From: Rhodobacteraceae bacterium EL53
GTDB lineage: Bacteria > Pseudomonadota > Alphaproteobacteria > Rhodobacterales > Rhodobacteraceae
DNA length: 64,000 nucleotides
Assembly: GCA_900313015.1 (NCBI GenBank)
Contig: OMPR01000015.1
Span: forward strand, 228,069-292,068
Reading direction: 5' to 3'
Position numbers and translations under genes: made by a program. This document shows positions 9,196 through 18,100 of this stretch, piece by piece. The notes below the pieces were generated by a model. It was not told the DNA's origin and did no database searches. It saw only the letters and a program-made list of their open reading frames with translations. Numbering within the stretch: position 1 is the first letter of the stretch; each line of letters begins with the position of its first letter.

Positions 9196-9516
9196 TTTTT
9201 GATCCTCACTTTGAGTGTTTCGATGAACATGACCAAAGCTGGCACCAAGGGGCTGTCAGCGAGAAACTTGCTTCGCGAGGAATGCGCTGGCGCAGGGGAA
9301 TTTTCTTGTTGAAGTGGGGTTTGTCCCGCGTCTGACACGGCTGCCCGCTTATGTTCAGCAATCAGAAACACGCTGTTGAGGATCTGAGTTTGGCCATCAA
9401 TCTCTGGGCTGGCCCGTCAAAGCTGGCCTGAAACGCTGCAACTACTTTGCTGGGCCTGCAGATTGCGCGCAGTAAATATGATCTACCGACCATAAAACGG
9501 AAATATGATCTGCGGA
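9196..9516. other. Intergenic region upstream of the small gene and after hipA
   Basis: A 321-bp gap with no supported gene. Two near-identical words (AAATATGATCT) recur at about 9474 and 9503. The second is part of a perfect 7-bp palindrome (TATGATC, loop TGCG, GATCATA) that overlaps the hipA stop and may serve as its 3' hairpin. Confidence 0.4.
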
Positions 9517-10809
9517 TCATACGGCATGAAAGGCAGCCGCCCGACGTCGTATTCCAGCAACAATGGCTTCCGCCAATAGCTGCGGAAACCCATCCGGCAG
9601 GTCGGCTAGTGTCTTGTCCAAGGCGGGTTCAAGCTCCGTCGCGACGCCCGACAAGACCTCTTCCGCCAGCGCCACACCAAAACCTGCCACCTTCGCAGCC
9701 TGCAGGAAATGACGCGGCACCACCTCGTTGATCCGGTAGTGTCCGTCGACGGCCATCGCGAGGCGCATCCGGTTCTGGCGGATTTGACCGTCATCCACGG
9801 CTTTCTGAGCGCTCAGCACATCGTAGAGCGGGGTCATGCGGAACCCGCCAGGGCGCAATGCGATGCTGAAATTCTTAGCGTGCCCGTCTGTCGCCCCTAA
9901 AAGCCAAAACAGCACTTGCGCGCGGAAGAACACGCGCTGATCCGCCTCGGGGTCATCACTGCCTGTCAGCAACCCGATCCCTTCGGTGATCCCCGGCCCG
10001 CCATCCATTTGATATTTTTGGCTGGGTGGGACTGAGAGCGCCTGACAAAAATCCTCCTGCGGGAGGCGGATCAAGCGGCCATCTTTGGTCCAGCGCCGAT
10101 CAAACCGCGTCACGACAAGGCTTCGTACGCCTTCGAAGTCAGTAATTTCTACCTCTGCTACATCCAAACCCATGGCGCGACAGAAGCTCATGCAGAAAAA
10201 CTCGTTCTCAACACTGTCAGACAAATCAATCCCCGCTGGTAAAACACCTAGCTGGGTCTTGAAGATATGGGTCGTAGGAGTGAGCCCCGATGGACGGATC
10301 CACGCGCCCTCGTGGCGCAGCAGCGCTGTTTTCTCCTGCGCCCCGGCGATGGAAATGCGGAAGTCGTCTTCCTCATCCAAGCCTAGCGGAGCGCTTGCGA
10401 GGTTGCGTAACATATCCGCAATCTGTGCCTCAGATACGGGCTCTCCCTCGAGCACGGCAAACTCTGGAATCTCACCCGAGACGAATTGCAAGGCCCCCAC
10501 GCAATCGCGCCCGATTTTCTCCAGCATGTGCCACGCGTCCGTGCCGCCCGCACGCACCCGTGCAGCGACGCGCTCTCGTATCGCCTGATTGTCCGGCAGC
10601 AGGTTTTCCAAGTAGGCGATAACAGGGCCGCCCTGGTGTGCCTCTTCACGCAAAGGCAGTGACTGCGAGATGGGCATGGCATGTACCCATGCCAACCATT
10701 CCGGGTCATATGTAAAGCTGATCGCGCCTGAACCAGCGAGACGCAAAGCCCCCACCGACCGCCCGTTCAGAAGCACTTGCATCGTGCCGCTACGCCCGTG
10801 TTTGGCCAT
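9517..10809 (-). CDS. hipA: HipA-family serine/threonine kinase toxin
   Basis: A 430-residue HipA-like protein. Residues about 8-105 are the N-terminal HipA domain (LNGRSVGALR, then LPLREEAHQGG and YLENLLPDN). The kinase part has the nucleotide-loop segment ISIAGAQEKTAL near residue 155 and the catalytic motif TDGHAKNFSIAL near residue 310, followed by YDVLSA. In known systems the kinase phosphorylates glutamyl-tRNA synthetase or other targets, stops translation and causes persistence; HipB holds it inactive and represses the operon. Catalytic residues appear intact. It starts at ATG 10809, sharing one base with the hipB stop (TGATG), so the two are co-translated. The target in this host is unknown. 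Confidence 0.92.
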   Translation of the reverse strand: MAKHGRSGTMQVLLNGRSVGALRLAGSGAISFTYDPEWLAWVHAMPISQSLPLREEAHQGGPVIAYLENLLPDNQAIRERVAARVRAGGTDAWHMLEKIGRDCVGALQFVSGEIPEFAVLEGEPVSEAQIADMLRNLASAPLGLDEEDDFRISIAGAQEKTALLRHEGAWIRPSGLTPTTHIFKTQLGVLPAGIDLSDSVENEFFCMSFCRAMGLDVAEVEITDFEGVRSLVVTRFDRRWTKDGRLIRLPQEDFCQALSVPPSQKYQMDGGPGITEGIGLLTGSDDPEADQRVFFRAQVLFWLLGATDGHAKNFSIALRPGGFRMTPLYDVLSAQKAVDDGQIRQNRMRLAMAVDGHYRINEVVPRHFLQAAKVAGFGVALAEEVLSGVATELEPALDKTLADLPDGFPQLLAEAIVAGIRRRAAAFHAV

Positions 10810-11054
10810 CAGAAGATATCCTCAATCTCAAGCGAGCCACCGCGCTCCACCAATCGGAACTCAAGCCCAAGTGCCGCCATGACAGCGAGCACTGTGGCGA
10901 GCTTCGCTCCCGCGTCGCCATTCTCGAGCGACGAAATTGTCGCGACGCGCAAATTCGTACGCGCGCTGATATCGCTTTGGGTCCAGCCGCGCGCTTTGCG
11001 CGTCCGGCGGAGTGCCTCGCCGATCTGCTCGGCCGTTCGTGCTGTGAGGTCCAT
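10809..11054 (-). CDS. hipB: HipB-like antitoxin and operon repressor (XRE family)
   Basis: An 81-residue protein made almost entirely of a Cro/C1-type helix-turn-helix: QIGEALRRTRKARGWTQSDI, then ATISSLENGDAGAKL. The tail LEFRLVERGGSLEIEDIF may contact HipA. A strong RBS (AAGGAG) precedes ATG 11054. It is the first gene of the hipBA operon, and three copies of a 16-bp palindrome lie directly upstream, consistent with autorepression. HipB proteins normally neutralise HipA and bind operators as dimers. Confidence 0.9.
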   Translation of the reverse strand: MDLTARTAEQIGEALRRTRKARGWTQSDISARTNLRVATISSLENGDAGAKLATVLAVMAALGLEFRLVERGGSLEIEDIF

Positions 11055-11067
11055 GACGTGGCTCCTT

Positions 11068-11137
11068 TTACGGCACAGCGTAAATCAAAACAAATTACGC
11101 TGCAACGTAAATATTCAATTTTTACGCCATAGCGTAA
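11068..11137 (-). promoter_or_regulatory. Triple palindromic operator array of hipBA
   Basis: Three perfect inverted repeats of the form TTACG-N6-CGTAA lie at 11068-11083, 11095-11110 and 11122-11137. Their starts are exactly 27 bp apart, about two and a half helical turns. They fill the promoter region of hipB, which starts at 11054. Weak -35/-10 candidates on the minus strand (for example TTGCAG and TACGCT, 17-bp spacer) overlap the palindromes. The simplest reading is cooperative binding of HipB dimers. The third palindrome also reaches to 15 bp from the end of the gene at 11152. Confidence 0.85.
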
Positions 11138-11151
11138 CAATCGAGCCGCAC

Positions 11152-12015
11152 TCATGCCTGCAGCCCCGCAGCTCGAACCTGCTCAGGCGTCACCAGCTTC
11201 GATGCAATTAAGTCCTCGACCTGCCGGTTGGTGATGTGACGACACAGGGGATGGCGCTCGTGGATCCACTCGGTGAGGCTGGCACGACCTTTGGCTTCGG
11301 CCTCTCGTGCCTTCTCGCGGTCCGCCTGTATCTGGGCAAGGCCCTTCTCCCATCGGCGCATCTTGAACCAGTTGTCTGAGAAACAAACCTTGCTGCGCGT
11401 GTAGCCGTCACTTTCCTTCGCATAGGCCTTGACCGCCTGCAGCAGATCATCAGGCTTTACCCCGGCTTTCACGGCGGCTGCGATCAAGCGCAGACTGGTT
11501 CGCCGGTCTCGGACCCTGTCCTCGGGATAGGCCGCCAGGATCTCCTCAGATTCAAGATCTTCAACCTCCTCCACCGCCTCGCGCCTGCGCGTAGGTGGTT
11601 TATGGATGGTTTTAGGATGGTTTGGGGTCCACCGTGAACCCCGTACCCCGTTCACCGTGGACCCCGTACCGGGTTCAGGCTGGACGGGGTTCACAGTGAC
11701 CCCCGTCTCAATGTCGGGCTCAACCGTGGGTTCGAGCGCGGCCACGCGCTCCAGAACGATGCGGTAGATGACGGTGTAGCCGTTCTTGCATTGTCGCCGC
11801 CCGGTCTCGATCAAGATGCCTTCGCGTAGGAAGTCGATGATGGTGCGCTTGACCGTGCTCTCACTAAGCTCTGTGTGACGCTGGATGGTCCCCTTCGAGC
11901 ACCAGATGCCTGAGCCGTCATCGCTCGCCTTGTCGGCCAGGAACATGATGATCTGCTTGCGTGCAGCGCTGCCAAAGCGGCGCTCGGCGCATTCGTTTGC
12001 GATGCGCCAACTCAT
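11152..12015 (-). CDS. Winged-helix domain protein of phage or plasmid type
   Basis: A 287-residue protein with an N-terminal winged helix (residues about 15-75: RKQIIMFLADKASDDGSGIW, then HTELSESTVKRTIIDFLREG), like replication-initiation or regulatory proteins of prophages and plasmids. A low-complexity Pro/Thr/Glu-rich linker (about 95-150) follows, then a helical C-domain (about 165-285) with ILAAYPEDR and KVCFSDNWFKMRRW, reminiscent of DnaD-like replication proteins. ATG 12015 starts the frame. Function is inferred as initiation or regulation in a mobile element; no catalytic motif is visible. It is the last gene before the left tRNA-derived repeat. Confidence 0.6.
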   Translation of the reverse strand: MSWRIANECAERRFGSAARKQIIMFLADKASDDGSGIWCSKGTIQRHTELSESTVKRTIIDFLREGILIETGRRQCKNGYTVIYRIVLERVAALEPTVEPDIETGVTVNPVQPEPGTGSTVNGVRGSRWTPNHPKTIHKPPTRRREAVEEVEDLESEEILAAYPEDRVRDRRTSLRLIAAAVKAGVKPDDLLQAVKAYAKESDGYTRSKVCFSDNWFKMRRWEKGLAQIQADREKAREAEAKGRASLTEWIHERHPLCRHITNRQVEDLIASKLVTPEQVRAAGLQA

Positions 12016-12121
12016 TGGATCACCTCACCGGTCAGAGGCCAGGAAAAAGCCGACTGAGCATTTGCGATACGGCACTGGCCCATGCTAATGTGCAGTGAAA
12101 GCTGACAGGCTTTTTCTATTT

Positions 12122-12160
12122 GGCCCCGGTTCGCAGTTGCCGCTGTGACGGGGCCTTTTT
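12122..12160 (+). terminator. Intrinsic terminator (plus direction)
   Basis: GGCCCCG (12122-12128) pairs with CGGGGCC (12149-12155), followed directly by TTTTT. No plus-strand gene that needs it is seen nearby, so it may insulate the region or be left from a lost gene. Confidence 0.6.
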
Positions 12161-12266
12161 CATTTTGAACCGGCGAAATTGGCTTTGAAACTTTCGCTTT
12201 TTGTTCACTTTTTGTCAGGGGGTGTTTTGCACCCTTAAGTCGTTGTTTTCGCTTGCGCTCTTTCTG

Positions 12267-12312
12267 GATTGCAAATCCGTGTACACCGGTTCGATTCCGG
12301 TACTCGCCTCCA
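12267..12312 (+). repeat. Left 46-bp attachment-like repeat (3' half of tRNA-Cys)
   Basis: The copy starts in the anticodon stem-loop (GATTGCAAATCC, anticodon GCA), contains the T-arm CGGTTCGATTCCG and ends at the acceptor CTCGCCTCCA. The preceding bases do not form a tRNA 5' half, so this is an att duplicate and not a working tRNA gene. It is identical to 59750-59795. Confidence 0.88.
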
Positions 12313-13017
12313 TCCATACACATTAAAGCATTGTTAATATTTAATTTTTATAATTTTTCCAAAAATGCATCGCTACCGACCCACCCAAAACTGATTGCCA
12401 CCCAAGCATGCACTGCATGCTGGAAGCACTATTCCTTGGGGAGCAGCCAATCGCCATTTTGCAGGTGATTTGTCGGCAGAGAATTTCTTGTGGGGGATGT
12501 GATACTTACGTCAAGTCACGAGTTTGGAAGGCTAAGGTCTTACCACTACACAACGCCCGCTCAACAGGTAGACTTAATATTTCCTCGTATTTGGAACGTC
12601 AAGATCGGTTATAGAACACCGGTGATTTTCTTGGGTTTCAGCGCATGTTGATTGGAGCCGTGGAAAAAATGACTCGCTTGCGAGACAGGGGAAATTGGTG
12701 GCTGCTTTTGGGGAAGAACTAAGGTTGACCGCCACGGTCAGGGATGTAGGGCGGACCAAACAAAAACAATGATGTCTGGATCGGGGTGAGCGGGCCAACG
12801 GCCCGTTAAGCGCCGGTGCAGTCTATTGGGTGAGGTTGCCCGCGCGCAAAAGCGCGAGTTCTTCTTAAACCATGCGAAACTTCTCAGGCCGAGCGCCTAT
12901 ACGAGACCAAAGCAATCCGCCAACCCGCTGACGGAATTACAAGCTATCGCAGCCAGTCCGCTGAGTATATGGTTCTCAAATGTAGACCCATCCTCTAGGT
13001 TGAACTAGGCTTAAGCT
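12313..13017. other. Gene-free stretch upstream of the BREX operon
   Basis: About 700 bp between the left att-like repeat and brxR, with no supported protein gene. It holds the tRNA-Gly-like sequence at 12485-12560. Just upstream of brxR, CTAG-N6-CTAG (12995-13008) is an imperfect palindrome and a possible BrxR operator. A small GCGCGCAAAAGCGCG hairpin lies near 12843. No strong sigma-70 promoter can be picked by eye. Confidence 0.4.
12485..12560 (-). pseudogene. tRNA-Gly(UCC)-like sequence, degenerate
   Basis: Read on the minus strand from 12560, the sequence begins GCGGGCGTTGTGTAGTGG and continues through AGCCTTCCAAACT. This resembles the acceptor, D-arm (with the conserved GGTA) and anticodon loop (CTTCCAA, anticodon UCC) of tRNA-Gly. 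The anticodon stem has mismatches, and the T-arm lacks TTCGA and cannot pair with the acceptor. It is probably a decayed or element-borne tRNA-like sequence; a chance match is possible. Confidence 0.35.
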
Positions 13018-13890
13018 ATGACAAGCGAATCGAACAATCTTTCACGATGGCAGCAGGATCGCCGTGCATTCATTGAGCACAGGGTCTTTTGGCGTGGACG
13101 TGTCGGCCTTGCGGACCTGATGGACGTTATGGGCCTCAGCCGGGCTCAAACTTCGAAAGACCTCAATAGCTACATCAATGATCACCCCGAACACATCATC
13201 TACGATAAAACGGCCAAGACCTACGTTCTGGGCCCGAAGTTCGAAGAACACTACACTGCGCTTGATCCGTCAGAGTATCTTGATGATCTATTATCGATCT
13301 CACGGGGCGGTTCGGTTCCCGCTGCAGACTGGATTGTCTACCAACCGGACATTCTGGCAACCACTGTGCCCGGGCGCGGTCTAAGCGCGCTAACACTTCG
13401 CAACGTCTTATTAGCCTGTGAACAGCGCAAAGAGCTGCAAATAAGCTATCAGTCGATGTCGTCCCCCGATCCAGAAGATCGCGTTATCATTCCTCATGCC
13501 CTCGCACATGACGGATTTCGTTGGCATGCGAGAGCGCTTTGCTCAAAAGACCAAGTTTTCAAAGACTTTGTTCTCGGACGCATACTGAAGAGCGCATTGG
13601 GGGAACAATCAGATGTCGACGCCGGTACAGATGAAGACTGGAACCAAACAGTAACGCTCAAAATCGCACCGCATCCTGGCCTGCCAGAAAACCAACGCAG
13701 GGTTGTCGAACTCGACTATGCAATGAATGACGGGGCGGCAGAGCTTTCAGTGCGAAAGTGCCTATTGTTCTACAATCTAAAGCGGCTCGGCCTTGACGTT
13801 GACCCCAGTATCCGCGCCCCACAGGATCAGCACATAGTTTTGATCAATGACGGAGAAGTCCGCGCTGCTCTCGAGAGGGGACGGAGATGA
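13018..13890 (+). CDS. brxR: BrxR-like WYL-domain regulator of BREX
   Basis: A 290-residue regulator. The first 75 residues form a winged helix (RAFIEHRVFWRGRVGLADLM, then LSRAQTSKDLNSYI). The middle carries a WYL-type ligand-sensing domain (about 125-200: LQISYQSMSSPD, then IIPHALAHDGFRWHARAL), and a C-terminal dimerisation extension follows. Position directly before brxA matches BrxR in other BREX loci, where it binds inverted repeats upstream and represses the operon. Its stop overlaps the brxA start by 4 bases, so it is probably transcribed with the operon. The ligand is unknown; WYL domains are thought to sense nucleotides or nucleic acids. Confidence 0.85.
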   Translation: MTSESNNLSRWQQDRRAFIEHRVFWRGRVGLADLMDVMGLSRAQTSKDLNSYINDHPEHIIYDKTAKTYVLGPKFEEHYTALDPSEYLDDLLSISRGGSVPAADWIVYQPDILATTVPGRGLSALTLRNVLLACEQRKELQISYQSMSSPDPEDRVIIPHALAHDGFRWHARALCSKDQVFKDFVLGRILKSALGEQSDVDAGTDEDWNQTVTLKIAPHPGLPENQRRVVELDYAMNDGAAELSVRKCLLFYNLKRLGLDVDPSIRAPQDQHIVLINDGEVRAALERGRR

Positions 13891-14501
13891 GTGCTTTGGC
13901 GAGACAAGACTACAAGATGTCATTTAGCACCGGCGGGCTCTTCCTGAACGAAAGCTTAGAAGTCGCGCGTTTGCATGAAGACGGTGAACCTTGGGAAGAC
14001 ACAATTCTCAGAGCCATGGAGGAAGGCACTACCAGCCTGCCGAAATCAGCGTCGAACCGTCGATCGTTGCGCGAGATTTCTAATCGTCTGCTTACTCTCA
14101 CGAATGCGGAACGCGCTTACCTTTTGGAAGAAGCGGGCCGCGCCGAGCAACAGGCGCTGTTGTGGATCGCAACATGCCGGGCATATCGTTTCGTTCGTGA
14201 ATTTGCAGTGGAAGTGGTGAGAGAGCGATACCTGTCTTACCAACTCGATCTACCGCTCGAAAGCTTTGACATTCTTTTTGAGGCAAAAGCTGAATGGGAT
14301 GAAGGACTGGCCGGATTAAGTCGGTCAACCCGCCTGAAACTTCGTCAAATCATGTTTCGCATGATGCGTGAGGCCGGAATCATTTCAGAAGATGACCGCA
14401 TTCAAACTGCGATTGTTTCCACACGTTTGAAACGCATGATTGAAGACCACAACCCCGGCGAACTGGCCATGTTCCCCAGCGTTCCGGTCGAGGGAGCTTA
14501 A
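13887..14501 (+). CDS. brxA: BREX protein BrxA (DUF1819)
   Basis: A 204-residue, mostly helical protein matching BrxA in length, position and segments such as FSTGGLFLNESLEVARL near the start and RAYRFVREFAVEVVRERYLS in the middle. In studied BREX systems BrxA is a small DNA-binding protein needed for phage exclusion in some loci; its precise role is not settled. The start ATG 13887 overlaps the brxR stop (ATGA), with GGAG just upstream. It is followed one base later by brxB. Confidence 0.92.
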   Translation: MSALARQDYKMSFSTGGLFLNESLEVARLHEDGEPWEDTILRAMEEGTTSLPKSASNRRSLREISNRLLTLTNAERAYLLEEAGRAEQQALLWIATCRAYRFVREFAVEVVRERYLSYQLDLPLESFDILFEAKAEWDEGLAGLSRSTRLKLRQIMFRMMREAGIISEDDRIQTAIVSTRLKRMIEDHNPGELAMFPSVPVEGA

Positions 14502-14502
14502 T

Positions 14503-15105
14503 TTGAAACGAGAACTAAACCGGAGAGAACGGGCCGAGCACCTCTATCGCGTTATCACCAGTGAACGCTTCCTGACCAAACAAGGCCTAGGGAATGAAGT
14601 GCCATTTTTTATCTACCCCTTTCCCGCCGAGGAAGGGCTAACCATGGTTGAGGATCGCGAAGATCTTGTGACCCGAATTCAGCACTCCGGCACTCGAGTG
14701 TTGGACCTGAACCTCTACAATCTCGCGCTAGACATACTTTCAGAACGCGGGATCGTAGAGCAGGTTCTCGAAATTGAGGCCGACAGTAGCAAGGGCGAGA
14801 TCAAGGAACTTCTACAAGGCGTCTTGGACCCACAAGCTCACCTGATCCCGCATATTGGCCAAGCGATCCAAGCGACCCCACATGACGTCATTTTCTTGTC
14901 AGGCGTCGGTGAAGTATACCCTTACATCCGCTCTCACAACGTGCTGAACAACCTACAAAGCACTGCGAAAGAAGCACCAACCGTTCTCTTCTTCCCAGGA
15001 AGCTATACCCATGCTTTGGCGACTGGCGCGTCATTGGATCTCTTTGGTCAGCTTCATGACGACAAGTATTACCGCGCCTTCAACATTCTGAATTACGAGG
15101 TCTAA
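14503..15105 (+). CDS. brxB: BREX protein BrxB (DUF1788)
   Basis: A 200-residue protein of the BrxB family, with segments PFFIYPFPAEEG, DLNLYNLALDIL, VIFLSGVGEVYPYIRSHNVL and VLFFPGSYTHAL typical of DUF1788. I placed the start at TTG 14503, one base after the brxA stop and about 6 bases after GGGAG. The next upstream ATG (14440) would overlap brxA by 62 bases and add residues unlike the family. BrxB is required for defence in type 1 systems and is thought to work with BrxC and PglZ, but its activity is unknown. Confidence 0.92.
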   Translation: MKRELNRRERAEHLYRVITSERFLTKQGLGNEVPFFIYPFPAEEGLTMVEDREDLVTRIQHSGTRVLDLNLYNLALDILSERGIVEQVLEIEADSSKGEIKELLQGVLDPQAHLIPHIGQAIQATPHDVIFLSGVGEVYPYIRSHNVLNNLQSTAKEAPTVLFFPGSYTHALATGASLDLFGQLHDDKYYRAFNILNYEV

Positions 15106-15109
15106 GCCC

Positions 15110-18100
15110 ATGGCCCAACTGCTAAAAGACATTTTTGAGAAACCCGTTGATCGCGCCATTGACGGCGTCATCAAGGCCGACGACGAGGCAAGCCTTCGCA
15201 TCGAGCTCGACGAGTACGTCATCACAGGGGAGATCGGCCAACGGCTTGAGCAGTTCCTCGAAGCATACAACAACTATGACACTTCAAATGGCGTCTGGAT
15301 CTCTGGATTCTTTGGCTCTGGTAAGTCGCACTTGCTGAAGATGCTGGCTCTTTTGCTTGAAAATCGTGAGGTCGACGGCAAAACCGCTCACGAGATCTTT
15401 GCCGAAAAACTCAAAGGCGAGCCAATGCTGGCAGGCGCACTCAACAAGGCAGTTTCCATCCCGTCGAAATCGATCTTGTTCAATATCGACCAGAAGGCAG
15501 ATGTGATCTCGAAAACGGATGTAGACGCGCTTCTATCTGTCTTCCAAAAGGTCTTTGACGAAGCCTGCGGATTCTATGGCAAACAGCCCCATATCGCGCA
15601 ATTCGAACGCGACTTGCAGGGGCGTGGGCAATTCGAGGCATTCAAAGAAGCTTTTCGAAGCGCTGCGGGGAAAGACTGGGAACGCGGCCGAGAGCAGGCG
15701 CTGCTCGAAGCCAAGAATATTGCGACAGCGTTTGCTGCAGTAACCGGTGGTGACCCTTTAGATGCAAAAGACATTCTGAGCCAATACCGGAAGGACACAC
15801 GTGTCTCGATTGAGGACTTCGCTGGCACAGTCAAAGCTTGGATCGATGACCAGCCCAAGGGCTTTCGGCTCAACTTCTTCGTTGACGAAGTCGGCCAGTA
15901 TATTGCTGACAATATAAAGCTCATGACCAACCTGCAAACCATTGCCGAGAGTCTTAACACCAAATGCAAAGGGCGGGCTTGGATCATAGTAACTGCGCAA
16001 CAAGATATGGCGTCGGTTATCGGCGACATGACGCAACAGCAAGAGAATGACTTCTCCAAAATCCAGGCCCGCTTCAGCAACCGCATGCCGCTGAACTCGG
16101 CCGATGTCGCCGAAGTAATCCAGCGCCGCCTGCTCGCCAAGACGTCGGAAGGGCAAGTGACGCTTGGCAACCTTCATGACCGCGAAGAAAACAACCTCAA
16201 GACCCTATTCGATTTTGCTGACGGGTCGATGAAGCTCAAAAACTACCGGGATCGCGACCACTTCATCTCAAGCTATCCGTTCCCCCCCTATCAGTATGAC
16301 CTCTTTCAAATGGCGATCACGTCTTTGTCGGAGCACAACGCATTTGAAGGCAAACACAGCTCGGTCGGCGAACGGTCGATGCTGGGCGTTTTCCAAGAGG
16401 TCTCGAAGAAGCTGAAAGACAAAGAAGTCGGAGGGTTGGCCACTTTCGATCTCATGTTCGAAGGGATCCGCACCGCGCTGAAATCTTCGGTTCAACAGAG
16501 TATTCAGATTGCCGAAAAAAACCTGGACGATCCTTTTGCCGTTCGGGTTTTGAAATCCTTGTTCCTCGTCAAATACGTCAAAGGCTTCAAACCGTCAGTT
16601 CGAAACATCGGAATTCTGCTCCTGTCAGAGTTTGAGGCGGACCAGACGAGCCAACGCCGCAAGATCGAGGAAGCATTGAGCCGTCTGGAAAGGGAAACCT
16701 ACATCCAGCGGAACGGTGAGGTCTATGAGTTCCTTACCAATGAGGAAAAGGATGTCGAAGCGGAAATCAAAGCCCTCGACATCGATCCCTCTGAGCTCTC
16801 GAAGGAACTAGAAACCCTCGCATTCGATACGATTCTGCGTCACCGCAAGATCAAGCATCTCGCCACGAATAGCGAATACGCCTTCACTCGAAAGTTGGAT
16901 GATCACGCGGTTGGACGCGAGTACGAACTGGCAATCAATCTCGTTTCGCCCCTCAGCGACGAGGTTGAGAGCCCCGATGGCATTCGAATGAAAACCATGT
17001 CTCGGGAAGAGCTCGCGGTTGCCATGAAACCAGATGCCAATTTCGTCCGCGACCTGATCCTGTTCAAGCAAACAGACAAGTTCATCCGCCAGTCCCGCAG
17101 CGGTTCCCCGCAGCCAGGCCGCGACCGTATCGTCGCAGAAAAAGGCGAACAAAACGGCCGCCGCGCAAAAGACCTTGAAATGCGGATCCGTAAGTTGATG
17201 GGAAGCGCCCGGCTTTTCGTCAGGGGTGACGAATTGGAGATCGGTGGAGAGGATGCTCAAGAGCGCATCAGCAAGGCGTTCCAGTCCCTAGTCGACAAAG
17301 TCTACACCAATCTCCCGATGCTGCGCGGCGTCAGCTATACCGAGGCCGATATCAACAAAGCGGTACAGTCCGAAAGCGGGCTCTTCGGTTCTGACGGCAC
17401 AGGTATCAACGAAGCCGAACAAGACGTCCTCAGCTTCATCAACGCGCAGGCACGCAACGGGGTAAAGGTCTCCGTCAAATATCTGGCTGATCGGTTCACA
17501 TCCAAACCCTACGGTTGGCCAGTAACCGGAATCCTTTGCATTGCAGGCAGCTTGGTCGCCAAAGGAAAAATTGAAGCGCGCGTCGACAGCGCCATCAAGG
17601 AGGGGTTGGATCTTGCCAAGGCGTTGAACAACAGCCACGCGCTTCCGAACATACTATTGACCCCTCAGACGGAATTCTCCGCTGCAGAAATTCGTCGGGC
17701 GAAAGAACTTTATCAGGAACTCTTTGCGCACCCCTCATCAGGAACTGATGCGCGGGGTTTGGGTGCGGAATGGGCTACAAGTATTGATGAGCTCGAAGCA
17801 GAGGTAGACACTCTTGTTCGCCAGTCGCACCGCTACCCTTTCTTGACCGCGCTCGAGCCGTTCCATGAACTGCTGCGGGGCATGAAGGACAAACCGGCGA
17901 ACTGGTATATTTCCGACGCGCCCAAGCGCGAGGATGACCTTCTGAACGCGAAAGAGGATATCCTGGACAAGGTGAAATCCTTCATGGGGGGTGCACAAAA
18001 AGGTATCTACGACGACGCCCGCGATATGCTCGCCAGCCAATCTGCCAACATCGACTATGTCGATCCTGATGCTGGGGCGAAGCTGCGCGCTGCATTGCAG

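Noticed and set aside
12240..12312. A tRNA-Cys gene at the left repeat
   Set aside because: Only the anticodon-to-CCA half is present; the upstream bases do not form the acceptor and D-arm, so it is an att-type duplicate.
12826..13008. A 60-residue gene upstream of brxR
   Set aside because: No RBS, composition unlike neighbours, and it lies over the likely brxR promoter.
14440..14502. The ATG start of brxB inside brxA
   Set aside because: TTG 14503 directly follows the brxA stop with GGGAG in place; the extra 21 residues are unlike BrxB.
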